This document shows, piece after piece, positions 9,339 through 17,810 of a stretch of DNA of 64,000 bases; position 1 is the stretch's first letter; each line of letters opens with the position of its first letter. Source of the DNA: BQJU01 sp964015035. Lineage in GTDB: Bacteria > Bacteroidota > Bacteroidia > Chitinophagales > Saprospiraceae. The translations under genes and the position numbers were made by a program. The notes under the pieces are model-generated. The model worked only from the letters and a program-made list of their open reading frames with translations, was not told where the DNA came from and ran no database searches. The DNA lies in NCBI GenBank assembly GCA_964015035.1, contig CAXHCA010000003.1, positions 48,953 to 112,952 of the forward strand, written 5' to 3'.

Positions 9339-10076
9339 TTAATCACCCCGTTGAGCACCTCGGGCGAGTTTGGTGAAAGCAGCATCCATTGATTCAACGC
9401 CAAGACTTGATTTGATGCCGGAGGGGCTGTCGAGGGCCACAATTTGCCCGTCTACCATAATGGAAATGCGATCGCAGTATTCGGCTTCGTCCATGTAGTG
9501 GGTGGTCACAAAAACGGTGACGCCTTCATCGGCCGCTTCGTAGATCATTTCCCAGAATTGTCGCCGCGTGATCGGGTCTACGCCCCCCGTTGGTTCATCC
9601 AGAAAAACGATCTCCGGATCGTGGAAGAGGGCCAGCGAGAAGGCCAGTTTTTGTTTCCATCCCAAGGGCAGGGAACCGGTCAATTTACGAGCCACTTCTT
9701 CCAGCCCCAGGTAATGGAGCAGTCGGGCACTTTTTTCTTTGATTTGCTTGCGCGAAAGACCGTAAACCCCTCCAAAAAAGCGTAGATTTTCAAGAATGGT
9801 CAAGTCTTCATAAAGCGAAAATTTTTGGCTCATATACCCAATGTGCCGCTTGATCATCTCCGGCTGGTGATACACATCGAAGCCAGCTACGGATGCCTCT
9901 CCGGAAGTAGGCCGGGAAAGGCCGGTGAGCATGCGCATGGCTGTGGTTTTACCCGCGCCATTGGCTCCGAGAAAGCCAAATATTTCTCCCTTTCCCACTT
10001 CAAAGCTGATGGCATCTACGGCAGTGAAGTCACCAAATTGCTTCGTCAGGTTGTGGGTTTTGATCAGTGCTTCCAT
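9339..10076 (-). CDS. ABC exporter ATPase (YbhF C-terminal half-like)
   Basis: 245-residue nucleotide-binding protein. Walker A is GANGAGKTT, Walker B is IVFLDEPTGGVD and the switch histidine is in VFVTTHYMDEAEYCD. The signature motif is LPLGWKQKLA rather than LSGGQ; the same LPLG form occurs in the second half of E. coli YbhF, so this is a family trait rather than inactivation. It is 6 bp downstream of the other ATPase gene, so the two separate genes correspond to the fused tandem ATPase YbhF. Confidence 0.9.
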   Translation of the reverse strand: MEALIKTHNLTKQFGDFTAVDAISFEVGKGEIFGFLGANGAGKTTAMRMLTGLSRPTSGEASVAGFDVYHQPEMIKRHIGYMSQKFSLYEDLTILENLRFFGGVYGLSRKQIKEKSARLLHYLGLEEVARKLTGSLPLGWKQKLAFSLALFHDPEIVFLDEPTGGVDPITRRQFWEMIYEAADEGVTVFVTTHYMDEAEYCDRISIMVDGQIVALDSPSGIKSSLGVESMDAAFTKLARGAQRGD

Positions 10077-10082
10077 GATAAA

Positions 10083-10988
10083 TTAATTGGTCATCAATTC
10101 CATAAAACAATCTTCAATTGTTGCTTCGGTGGGGTGCCAATCGATTGCTTGGTGGCCCTTTTCCCGGAGGAAATCGGTCAGTTCTCCCTGCGCCAACTCG
10201 TGGTGGGTAGACAGGTGCAGGTATTCCCCGAAAGGGAAAACCGTATGGGTATCGGGAAACGCCCGTAAGTCTTGTAGAAGGCGGTGCAATTTGTCGGTGC
10301 GGACCGCATAAAGCGGCTTGCCATACTTGGCGATGATATTGTCCGGACTATCCACGGATAGGATCTTTCCTTTCTGCATGAGGGCAATACGGTCACAAAG
10401 GCTGGCTTCATCCATATATGGCGTAGAAACCAAAATGGTAATGCCCTTTTCCTTAAGCTTACGCAACATCTCCCAAAATTCCTGCCGCGAAACGGCGTCT
10501 ACTCCGGTAGTCGGTTCATCGAGAAAGAGAATTTTGGGTTTGTGGATCAAAGCGCAGGACAAGGCCAGTTTTTGTTTCATGCCCCCGGATAAGTTGCCGG
10601 CCCGACGCTTTTTAAAGGGCTCGATCTGAACGTAGATATCGCGCACCAGATCGTAATTCTCTTCAATGGTCGTACCAAAAATCGAAGCGAAAAAGTTGAG
10701 ATTTTCCTCCACCGTCAAATCTTGGTATAGAGAAAATCGGCCTGGCATATATCCAATGGATTGGCGAATTTTTTTATAATCTTTCTCCACGTCCATTCCC
10801 GCCACCGTTGCATGACCGCCATCCGCCAGGATCAAGGTGGTCAGGATGCGAAAAAGCGTCGTTTTCCCGGCGCCGTCCGGCCCGATAAGGCCAAACAAGG
10901 CGCCCTCATCTACCTCCAGATTGAGGGGGTACAACGCCTGGGTTTTTCCGTATTTTTTGCTAATATCTTCGATGGTGATTGCTTTCAT
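10083..10988 (-). CDS. ABC exporter ATPase (YbhF N-terminal half-like)
   Basis: 301-residue ABC ATPase with Walker A GPDGAGKTT, canonical signature LSGGMKQKLALS and Walker B ILFLDEPTTGVD. The C-terminal ~70 residues form the extension seen in drug-efflux DrrA/YbhF-type subunits. Its start codon overlaps the stop codon of the adaptor gene (ATGA), indicating translational coupling. In place of the usual switch His it has a proline (VSTPYMDEA), which suggests that one of the two ATP sites in the heterodimer is degenerate; this is also common in split NBD pairs. Confidence 0.9.
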   Translation of the reverse strand: MKAITIEDISKKYGKTQALYPLNLEVDEGALFGLIGPDGAGKTTLFRILTTLILADGGHATVAGMDVEKDYKKIRQSIGYMPGRFSLYQDLTVEENLNFFASIFGTTIEENYDLVRDIYVQIEPFKKRRAGNLSGGMKQKLALSCALIHKPKILFLDEPTTGVDAVSRQEFWEMLRKLKEKGITILVSTPYMDEASLCDRIALMQKGKILSVDSPDNIIAKYGKPLYAVRTDKLHRLLQDLRAFPDTHTVFPFGEYLHLSTHHELAQGELTDFLREKGHQAIDWHPTEATIEDCFMELMTN

Positions 10989-11920
10989 TGGGCAGCTAGA
11001 TTTGGATCCGAGAAATAGACTTCAGCCGGCATACCGACCTTGAGAAAACCATCATTTTTTACTTCAATCTTGGTGGCGTAGACCAGGTTGACCCGCTCTT
11101 CTTTGGTCTGAATGGTCTTGGGCGTAAATTCCGATTGATCGGAAATCCAGATGACTTGCCCCTCATAGGTTCGGGTTTGCTCCGGACCTTCATCAACCAG
11201 TATTTTTACGGTTTGTCCGAGTTGAACATTTCCCAGTTGGGTCCCGCTGATATAGGCCCTCAAGGTCAAGGTATCCAGGCTGGCAATGCGATACAACGGC
11301 ATGCCCATACCCACTACTTCTCCGGGTTCGGCCAACTTGGTAAGTACCGTGCCGGTGACGGGGTTATAGATCAAACTTTTGCGGATCTTATCCTCCACCA
11401 ACGCAATTTGTGCCTGCAAGGGGTCCCGCTCACTCAGAATGCCCTGATTGGCGGTTTGGCTATTCTTGCGGGCTGCCTCAATTTGAGCATTGACTAAGTC
11501 AATTTGAGCACTGATGTCATCGACTTGTTTAGGCGTAGCCGCTTTATCAGCCAACAGGTTTTCAAAGCGGCTTTTCTCACGGAGTAGTGATTGCTTTTGC
11601 TCTTCCAACACGGCGATCTGTGGCTTGGGATTTTGCTGCTTTTTTCCCAGCGCGCGGATGGTCGCTTCCAATTGCAGTTTTTGCAAATGCAGCTGGGATG
11701 TATCCACCCAACCAATCAAGGCGCCCGCCTCAATCTTTTGTCCTTCTTCCACCCGGAAGGCCATCAATTTGCCGGGAATTTCCGAGCTGATCGTGGTGTG
11801 GGTGGTTTCAAAATTGCCATAGGCATCGGCTCCTTCTTCTTCAGGAGCACATTGGGTAAACAGCAAGAAAAAAAGGCCCAAAGTAAGGGCGAATCGAATA
11901 TTTTTAAGGATTGAATTCAT
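10985..11920 (-). CDS. HlyD-family efflux adaptor lipoprotein (YbhG-like)
   Basis: 311-residue membrane fusion protein. The N-terminus is a lipoprotein signal (LGLFFLLFTQC). It is followed by a split biotinyl-lipoyl domain (ISSEIPGKLMAFRVEEGQKI … SLIYNPVTGTVLTKL), an alpha-helical coiled-coil hairpin (about 85-170) and a C-terminal beta-barrel. It should bridge the ABC-2 permeases and the TolC-like outer-membrane channel encoded next to it. Its start overlaps the TolC-like stop by one base, and its stop overlaps the ATPase start. Confidence 0.9.
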   Translation of the reverse strand: MNSILKNIRFALTLGLFFLLFTQCAPEEEGADAYGNFETTHTTISSEIPGKLMAFRVEEGQKIEAGALIGWVDTSQLHLQKLQLEATIRALGKKQQNPKPQIAVLEEQKQSLLREKSRFENLLADKAATPKQVDDISAQIDLVNAQIEAARKNSQTANQGILSERDPLQAQIALVEDKIRKSLIYNPVTGTVLTKLAEPGEVVGMGMPLYRIASLDTLTLRAYISGTQLGNVQLGQTVKILVDEGPEQTRTYEGQVIWISDQSEFTPKTIQTKEERVNLVYATKIEVKNDGFLKVGMPAEVYFSDPNLAAQ

Positions 11921-13185
11921 TATAACCAGCCTTTTTGTGTGAGATAATCCAATGTCAAGTGTTGCAATTGCAGTTCGTGCAGACTCAAGTTTAACCGGGC
12001 ATCCAATTCGTCGCTGACCTGATTGAGGTAATCCGCTACCATGATGACGCCGTGATCGAGTTGGGAACTGACTTGTTTCAAGATTTCTGCCTGTAGGGCG
12101 ACTATTTCTTTATCATTTTCAATCAGGCGTTGTATCCGGTTGCGATCTTCCCGGTATTTGCCGTCGATCAAATTGAGGTTGTAGAGAAACTCCTCCTTTT
12201 GATTGTCAACAATTTGCGCCTGTACCCCCAAGGATTCGCGCTGCAATTCCGACTGCTTCCAATCCAGGATTTTCCAATTCAGCCGCACGCCAATTTGACC
12301 AAAAGGACTGAGATCCGTATCAAAGAAATTCAGGGGATTGGGATAACCTAGCCCGGCACGGGCATAAGCACTCAATTTTGGGCGATTTTGCACTTCTGTC
12401 ATTTCAGTATTGGCCAAAATCTGTTGGCGCTGTAGTGCAAATAGTTCCAATTCCGGGCGCCGTACGGCTTCTGTAAAAGAAGGGGTTGGCAGGGTGGGTA
12501 TCTCCCAGGTAACTTGCTCATCAAAATGCTGTCCCGTCAATTGGTTGAATGTAGCCAAAAGGCCACGGATTTGTCCGGCGACTTCTTCGCTTTGGGCGTC
12601 GAGTTTTAGGCCTTGAACACGCACCTTTTCCACCTCGCTGGGCAGGACCACCCCATGCTTTTCGCCCGCTTCCATTGAAGTCAGGCGGGTGTTGAGTTTT
12701 TCGCGGGTATTGGCCAGCAAAGCAGCTTTGGCACGCAGCAGACGAATCCCCATCACCAAATCGTTGACGCGGGTTTTGAGCTGAGCCAACTGTACCTCTA
12801 CCGATTGTTGTTGAGTAGCCAGCTTAGCCGTTTCCAATTTGCGTTGGACCTCCCTCATCCCACCATCATAGACCACATAATTGAGGTCGAGTGTACTGCG
12901 TGCATTGACCAAGGGCAATTCAATTTTTTCCGTTCCCGGAAGGCTAAAGGGCACGGTCACCGACTCCGTTTGCAAAGCAGCTTCCGTATTCCAGGACAGG
13001 CTAGGTAGTTTGCTTTTGTCCAACTGTTGCAGCGAGAGTTGGTACTGCTGATCGAGCAAGGCCTTACGCTGCTGAATGGGGTGTTGCTCTTGTGCCCAAC
13101 GGTAGCAATCTTCCAACTTTACGGTTGATTGTGCCCAAACGCCGGGGGCCAGCAAGAGACTCAAAAAGAGAATGAAATATCTCAT
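11920..13185 (-). CDS. TolC-like outer membrane efflux protein
   Basis: 421-residue outer-membrane efflux factor with signal peptide (FLSLLLAPGVWAQ) and two OEP repeats rich in long amphipathic helices, for example around residues 20-210 and 230-420. It would form the outer-membrane exit channel of the pump encoded downstream. The ATG at 13185 was chosen instead of the frame's first codon at 13221 because the signal peptide begins there, and the operator-like repeat then lies 39 bp upstream. It follows the TetR gene by 74 bp. Confidence 0.9.
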   Translation of the reverse strand: MRYFILFLSLLLAPGVWAQSTVKLEDCYRWAQEQHPIQQRKALLDQQYQLSLQQLDKSKLPSLSWNTEAALQTESVTVPFSLPGTEKIELPLVNARSTLDLNYVVYDGGMREVQRKLETAKLATQQQSVEVQLAQLKTRVNDLVMGIRLLRAKAALLANTREKLNTRLTSMEAGEKHGVVLPSEVEKVRVQGLKLDAQSEEVAGQIRGLLATFNQLTGQHFDEQVTWEIPTLPTPSFTEAVRRPELELFALQRQQILANTEMTEVQNRPKLSAYARAGLGYPNPLNFFDTDLSPFGQIGVRLNWKILDWKQSELQRESLGVQAQIVDNQKEEFLYNLNLIDGKYREDRNRIQRLIENDKEIVALQAEILKQVSSQLDHGVIMVADYLNQVSDELDARLNLSLHELQLQHLTLDYLTQKGWL

Positions 13186-13223
13186 GACTATCGTGTTTTT
13201 CAAAATATTGAGATTTATCAAAC

Positions 13224-13242
13224 GGTTTAACTGTCTGGTTAA
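13224..13242. promoter_or_regulatory. TetR operator upstream of the TolC-like gene
   Basis: The sequence GGTTTAAC-N5-GGTTAA, with inner arms TTTAAC…GTTAAA, lies between tetR and the efflux genes. The identical pattern with a different 5-base spacer occurs upstream of tetR (13878-13896). Two matched copies at both promoters of one operon are strong evidence for the regulator's binding site, although binding itself is inferred. Confidence 0.75.
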
Positions 13243-13259
13243 ATGAGGGGCAAAAAAAT

Positions 13260-13868
13260 TTAATTGCTAATTGCCCGGTGAATAAAGTTTTTGACTTCTT
13301 CCTTGCGGTTTTCCATCAATGCACTCCAGGTCGCATCATCCATGCCCGAGATCGCTTTCACCATTGGTTTGGCGATAAAGGGGAAGGCACAGAGAGAAAG
13401 AACATTCATAAAAAAGTGCAAGGGGTGCATTTCGCGAATATTTCCCTTTTCCATTTCCATCATCATTTGCTGAAAGAAGTCTGCTATTTCCGGAAACATC
13501 TCTCTGCTCTTTATTTTCTCCACAAAGCGATCCGGGTTTTGCGCAATTTCATTGACGATAAAAAGGGGTACATGTGGATTCTGTTCAATGGTAGAAATAT
13601 ACCTGTCTACAAAATCATCCAGCTTTTCCACCAAGGGTTTATCTGTGGTAATAGTCTGCTTCAATTGCACCACCATCTGGTCGAAAATCTCCGAAAAGAT
13701 GGATTCAAACAACTTGTCCTTTGTACGGTAATAATAATGTAGCAAAGCCTTATTGATGCCTGCCTCTTCTGCTATTTCCTGCATCCTAGCGCCGGCATAT
13801 CCTTTGCGTACAAAAATCTTCCTGGCCGCCTCTTTAATAATCTGTTCCGTCGATGTTTCTTCCGTCAT
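13260..13868 (-). CDS. TetR/AcrR family transcriptional repressor
   Basis: 202-residue regulator. Residues about 10-55 form the TetR helix-turn-helix (GYAGARMQEIAEEAGINKAL, then LHYYYRTKDKLF). The C-terminal ligand domain is diverged, as usual. It is the first gene of the efflux operon, as cecR is next to ybhGFSR in E. coli. Matching inverted repeats in front of this gene and of the next one suggest that it represses both itself and the pump and is released by a pump substrate. Confidence 0.88.
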   Translation of the reverse strand: MTEETSTEQIIKEAARKIFVRKGYAGARMQEIAEEAGINKALLHYYYRTKDKLFESIFSEIFDQMVVQLKQTITTDKPLVEKLDDFVDRYISTIEQNPHVPLFIVNEIAQNPDRFVEKIKSREMFPEIADFFQQMMMEMEKGNIREMHPLHFFMNVLSLCAFPFIAKPMVKAISGMDDATWSALMENRKEEVKNFIHRAISN

Positions 13869-13877
13869 TAGTCAACT

Positions 13878-13896
13878 GGTTTAACCAAATGGTTAA
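13878..13896. promoter_or_regulatory. TetR operator upstream of tetR
   Basis: GGTTTAACCAAATGGTTAA contains a perfect 7-bp-arm palindrome (TTAACCA-AA-TGGTTAA), 10 bp upstream of the tetR start codon. It matches the site in front of the TolC-like gene in sequence and spacing, indicating autoregulation. Confidence 0.78.
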
Positions 13897-14027
13897 GACA
13901 AAAATAAAGGAGATCTTTGAAAGATGCAAGGAGTGAGGGCTTTTTTATGCAAATCCATGTGTGCCTGTCTCCCCATTTTGTCAAACGGAAAAGGATTTGC
14001 AATTTACAGGTTCAAAAAAAAATCAAC

Positions 14028-14966
14028 ATGAATCGGCTCATTTACCTGCTTTGCACCCTTTTTTTAATAGCAAGCTGCCATTCTGCCGACGAGCAGGACA
14101 CGGCAATTCCTGAACGACCAAAAGCCCCCTATCTCATCGTGTTGGGGATCGCGCAGGATGCCGGTTACCCACAAGCCGGGTGTACAAAGGTGTGTTGTCA
14201 AGATATTTGGGAAGGGCAAAGGGAGGGCAAAATGGTTTCGTGCCTGGCCTTGGTTGATCCGATTAGCCAGCAAGCTTGGATGTTTGATGCAACACCTGAT
14301 TTCCGGAACCAATTGCATTTATTGGAACAGCACGCCCCTCTTTCCGGCATCTTTCTGACCCATGCCCATATTGGCCACTACACCGGATTGATGCACTTGG
14401 GGAGAGAAGTGATGGGGGCAGATAAAACGCCCGTTTATGCCATGCCGAAAATGCGGAATTTCCTTACGGAAAATGGCCCTTGGAGCCAGTTGGTAGATCT
14501 ACAAAACATCCAATTGTATTTACTACGAGCAGACAGTACGATTCAACTAAACGAGCGACTGCGCGTGACGCCATTTCAGGTACCCCATCGCGATGAGTTT
14601 TCCGAAACAGTTGGCTATTTGATTGAAAGCCAACAGGTGTCGATTGCCTTCATTCCTGATATTGATAAATGGAACAAATGGAGCACCGACATTGCCGGAT
14701 TGGTGCATGCTGTAGACTACGCCTTCGTCGATGGCACTTTTTTCGAAAATGGGGAGATTCCCGGTCGGGACATGAGTGAAATTCCCCACCCTTTTATCAA
14801 AGAAACGATGCATGCCCTCAACGACCTCGACCTTTTAGATAAAGCGAAGGTACATTTCATTCATTTTAACCATACCAATCCGGTGCTCAGAGACGAAGCT
14901 TCTCGCAAAGCCGTAGAGCATGCGGGTTTTCGCCTGGCTTGGCAAGGACAGATTGTACCATTATAA
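14028..14966 (+). CDS. PqqB-like metallo-beta-lactamase-fold lipoprotein
   Basis: 312-residue protein with a lipoprotein signal (LLCTLFLIASC). The body is a metallo-beta-lactamase fold of the PqqB-like branch: GIAQDAGYPQAGC near the N-terminus, the metal motif LTHAHIGHYTG, a distal FVDGTFF and the C-terminal HFIHFNHTNP. Members are uncharacterised hydrolases; no other pqq gene is present, so pyrroloquinoline quinone synthesis should not be inferred. Start at 14028 was chosen because it begins the lipoprotein signal; the longer frame to 13917 has no sensible N-terminus. It probably acts in the periplasm. Confidence 0.82.
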   Translation: MNRLIYLLCTLFLIASCHSADEQDTAIPERPKAPYLIVLGIAQDAGYPQAGCTKVCCQDIWEGQREGKMVSCLALVDPISQQAWMFDATPDFRNQLHLLEQHAPLSGIFLTHAHIGHYTGLMHLGREVMGADKTPVYAMPKMRNFLTENGPWSQLVDLQNIQLYLLRADSTIQLNERLRVTPFQVPHRDEFSETVGYLIESQQVSIAFIPDIDKWNKWSTDIAGLVHAVDYAFVDGTFFENGEIPGRDMSEIPHPFIKETMHALNDLDLLDKAKVHFIHFNHTNPVLRDEASRKAVEHAGFRLAWQGQIVPL

Positions 14967-14989
14967 TCGTCGATTCGCGCGAGAATCAC

Positions 14990-15016
14990 TATCTTTGCGA
15001 ACGAACATTCATTCGT
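14990..15016 (+). promoter_or_regulatory. paaZ promoter with palindromic operator
   Basis: A perfect Bacteroidota -7 box, TATCTTTG (14990-14997), is followed at once by the inverted repeat ACGAA-CATTCA-TTCGT (15001-15016), about 30-45 bp before the paaZ start. A palindrome over the expected transcription start is the usual position for a TetR-type repressor such as PaaR; the regulator is not in the window. Confidence 0.6.
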
Positions 15017-15046
15017 GATGTTGTTAATTGTAAAACCTAGCCAAAT

Positions 15047-17086
15047 ATGAAATTAGCACACTATATTCAAGGCCAATGGGCACCACATGATGGAGATGGG
15101 TTACCACAATACAATGCTATTACCGGAGCACTGATTGGAACTTGCAGTACCGAAGGGTTGGATTATGCTGCCATCATGGATTACGGGCGTAAAGTAGGAG
15201 GTCCTGCCCTCCGGAAAATGACCTTTCGGGAACGGGGTGTCATGCTCAAAAAATTGGCCCTATACCTCAATGATATTCGTAAAAAATACTACCCTCTGAG
15301 CTACCAAACCGGCGCGACCAAAGCGGATAGCTGGGTAGATATCGACGGGGGTATTGGCACTTTATTTGCCTATGCCAGCTTACGCAAAAAGCTACCCGAC
15401 GACCAAGTGTACATTGATGGCGAAGCGGCCAGTTTATCCAAGGAAGGCACCTTTATCGGTCACCACGTGCTTACCCCTCGACATGGTGTGGCTGTACACA
15501 TCAATGCCTTTAATTTCCCCATTTGGGGCATGTTGGAGAAAGTCTCTGTCAATCTATTGGCAGGTATGCCGGCGGTAGTCAAACCCTCTGAAGTAACCTC
15601 TTTTCTCACGGAAGCTATGGTTCGCGATATCATTGCTTCAGGTATATTGCCGGAAGGCGCCATTCAGTTGGTCAATGGTAGTGGCGTAGGCATCCTGGAG
15701 CCGATGACCAGTCAGGATGTGGTGACTTTCACGGGCTCTGCCTCGACGGGCAGAAAGTTGAAATCCCTACCAGTCATTACCGAAAATGCGGTTTCCTTTA
15801 ATATGGAAGCGGATAGCCTCAATGCGGCCATTCTAGGTGAAGATGCCACCCCTGGCACGCCAGAATTTGACCTTTTCATCAAAGAAGTAAGGCGGGAGAT
15901 CACCTCCAAATGTGGCCAAAAGTGCACTGCCATTCGGCGCATCATAGTTCCGGAAAAACTAGTAGAAGACGTGCAAATCGCCATTGGTAAAGCACTGTCT
16001 ACCACCACCATCGGCGATCCTCAGGCGGAAGGCGTACGCATGGGGTCATTGGTCAGTAAAAAACAAGCGACTGAAGTACGCCGACGAGTGGAAGAATTGA
16101 CCCAATCCTCCCAAATCGTATTTGGCGACTTGGACCATTTTGAAGTGACCGGAGCCGACAAAAACAAAGGTGCCTTCTTTTCCCCCATCCTGTTGCGCAA
16201 CGACGATCCTTTTCATAAAAAAGGCAGTCATGAAATCGAGGCTTTTGGTCCGGTGAGCACCCTGATGCCCTACAAAGATTTGGGTGAAGCCATCGAACTA
16301 GCCAATATGGGTAAAGGGTCGCTGGTGAGTACCGTTTGTACTTTCGACCCTAAAGTTGCTCGCGACTATGTCATCGGTGCAGGAGCTTATCACGGCCGCA
16401 TTCTGATGCTCAACCGCGAAAGTGCCCCCGAAAGTACGGGTCACGGATCTCCGATGCCCCTGATGGTACATGGTGGTCCGGGCAGAGCCGGCGGTGGAGA
16501 AGAAATGGGCGGTTTGCGTGGCATCAAGCACTATTTACAACGCACGGCCATTCAGGGGCACCCCAGTATGATCACAGCAGTGACCAATGTGTACCAAATT
16601 GGCGGTCAACAAACCGAAAAACTGGTGCATCCCTTCCTCAAACACTTTGAGGATCTCGAAATTGGAGAAACCTTGATTACGCATAAACATACCGTAACCG
16701 AAGCGGATATCGCCAATTTTGCCAATGTGAGTGGTGACCACTTTTATGCCCACGTTGATGCCACCTCATTGGAAGGAACGCCTTTCGAACAACGCGTTGC
16801 CCACGGTTATTACATTCTATCCAAGGCAGCGGGCATGTTTGTAGAACCGAAAAAAGGCCCGGTTTTGCTCAATTATGGATTGGAGGAATGCCGCTTTACC
16901 AAACCTGTTTATCCCGGCATGACCATTGGCGTTAAGCTAACTGTCAAGGAAAAAGTAGCACAAGAACAACGGGAGGATGAAGATTTCCGCAAGGGTATCG
17001 TCAAATGGTTGGTCGATGTTTATGACGAAACAGGGGAGACCGTTGCTATTGCCACGATCCTCACCATGGTGAAGCTAAAAGGTTAA
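15047..17086 (+). CDS. paaZ: Bifunctional oxepin-CoA hydrolase / aldehyde dehydrogenase
   Basis: 679-residue fusion, the usual PaaZ length. The N-terminal ~520 residues are an NADP-dependent aldehyde dehydrogenase with catalytic Cys in SKCGQKCTAIRR and general-base Glu in NMEADSLN. The C-terminal ~145 residues are an (R)-specific MaoC-like hydratase with the catalytic Asp/His motif VSGDHFYAHVD. In aerobic phenylacetate degradation PaaZ opens the oxepin-CoA ring and oxidises the resulting semialdehyde in the cytosol. The rest of the paa pathway (paaABCDE, paaGHIJK) is not nearby, so either it lies elsewhere or this enzyme serves another CoA-aldehyde. It appears monocistronic with its own palindromic promoter. 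Confidence 0.92.
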   Translation: MKLAHYIQGQWAPHDGDGLPQYNAITGALIGTCSTEGLDYAAIMDYGRKVGGPALRKMTFRERGVMLKKLALYLNDIRKKYYPLSYQTGATKADSWVDIDGGIGTLFAYASLRKKLPDDQVYIDGEAASLSKEGTFIGHHVLTPRHGVAVHINAFNFPIWGMLEKVSVNLLAGMPAVVKPSEVTSFLTEAMVRDIIASGILPEGAIQLVNGSGVGILEPMTSQDVVTFTGSASTGRKLKSLPVITENAVSFNMEADSLNAAILGEDATPGTPEFDLFIKEVRREITSKCGQKCTAIRRIIVPEKLVEDVQIAIGKALSTTTIGDPQAEGVRMGSLVSKKQATEVRRRVEELTQSSQIVFGDLDHFEVTGADKNKGAFFSPILLRNDDPFHKKGSHEIEAFGPVSTLMPYKDLGEAIELANMGKGSLVSTVCTFDPKVARDYVIGAGAYHGRILMLNRESAPESTGHGSPMPLMVHGGPGRAGGGEEMGGLRGIKHYLQRTAIQGHPSMITAVTNVYQIGGQQTEKLVHPFLKHFEDLEIGETLITHKHTVTEADIANFANVSGDHFYAHVDATSLEGTPFEQRVAHGYYILSKAAGMFVEPKKGPVLLNYGLEECRFTKPVYPGMTIGVKLTVKEKVAQEQREDEDFRKGIVKWLVDVYDETGETVAIATILTMVKLKG

Positions 17087-17148
17087 GGAAACTGTTAATT
17101 ATTTATTATTGTCCCTTCTTTATAAGACAGTTATGGATTGGGGATGGT

Positions 17149-17156
17149 TATATTTG
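17149..17156 (+). promoter_or_regulatory. Bacteroidota -7 promoter box
   Basis: TATATTTG matches TAnnTTTG and lies 28 bp before the start of the small nDsbD-like gene. No convincing -33 TTTG was found at the normal distance. Confidence 0.45.
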
Positions 17157-17184
17157 TAGTTATTCAAAAACCATTATCACAACT

Positions 17185-17634
17185 ATGAAAAAAGCATTCC
17201 TATTTTGTGCCTTTTCGTTGACCGTTTTGGCCCTTCAGGCTCAGTTGAAGCCCGTCAAGTGGACTTTTGCATCTGAAAAAACCGGTGACCAAGAATACAC
17301 CCTAACGCTTACTGCTGATTGTCAGGTAGGCTGGAATATTTATTCCCAAAACACCGACCCTGATGGCCCCATTCCCACCTCATTTACTTTTGCCCCAACG
17401 GCGGGTTTTGAACTAATTGGCGAAACCGAAGAAGCTGGTCATAAAAAAGAAGGTTATGACGAGATGTTTCAAATGAATGTCATCAAATACACCGATGAGG
17501 TAGTCTTTACCCAAAAGGTGAAATTGACGGAAAGTCCAGTGACCATCAAAGGCTTTGTGGAGTACATGTGTTGTGATGATGAAAAGTGTTTGCCCCCAAC
17601 CAAAGAAGGATTTTACTTCACACTCGAAGACTAA
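17185..17634 (+). CDS. Secreted nDsbD-like domain protein
   Basis: 149-residue periplasmic protein: signal peptide (LFCAFSLTVLALQAQ) followed by one DsbD N-terminal-like immunoglobulin-fold domain. It ends in EYMCCDDEKCLPP, which corresponds to the redox-active cysteine pair of the DsbD alpha domain. It is closely similar to the two N-terminal domains of the next gene (shared GWNIYSQ/GWWVYSQ, DGPIPT, CxDDEKCLPP), so it looks like a tandem duplicate. Likely role: accepting electrons from the membrane domain of the neighbouring DsbD and passing them to periplasmic partners. The role is inferred. Confidence 0.8.
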   Translation: MKKAFLFCAFSLTVLALQAQLKPVKWTFASEKTGDQEYTLTLTADCQVGWNIYSQNTDPDGPIPTSFTFAPTAGFELIGETEEAGHKKEGYDEMFQMNVIKYTDEVVFTQKVKLTESPVTIKGFVEYMCCDDEKCLPPTKEGFYFTLED

Positions 17635-17810
17635 TCGGACCGCATTGCTATTATGTTGTCTGCAAGACGATTTTCCAAGGTGTTGGGGCGCCTATTTACC
17701 CCCACACCTTCTATTTTTGCAAAAAATCACCCAAGCCGATCTTTTTGTTTATCAAAGTTCTAAAACCAATTGTGTGGTTGGTTAAGAACATTTAAACTCT
17801 GAATAGCGAC

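Noticed and set aside
9339..10076. Degenerate ABC signature (LPLG) taken as loss of function
   Set aside because: The same form occurs in the second half of E. coli YbhF, so it is a family trait.
14028..14966. PQQ biosynthesis gene pqqB
   Set aside because: Only the fold is shared; lipoprotein signal and no other pqq genes argue against it.
15047..17086. Phenylacetate degradation cluster
   Set aside because: Only paaZ is present; neighbours are a PqqB-like lipoprotein and a DsbD pair.
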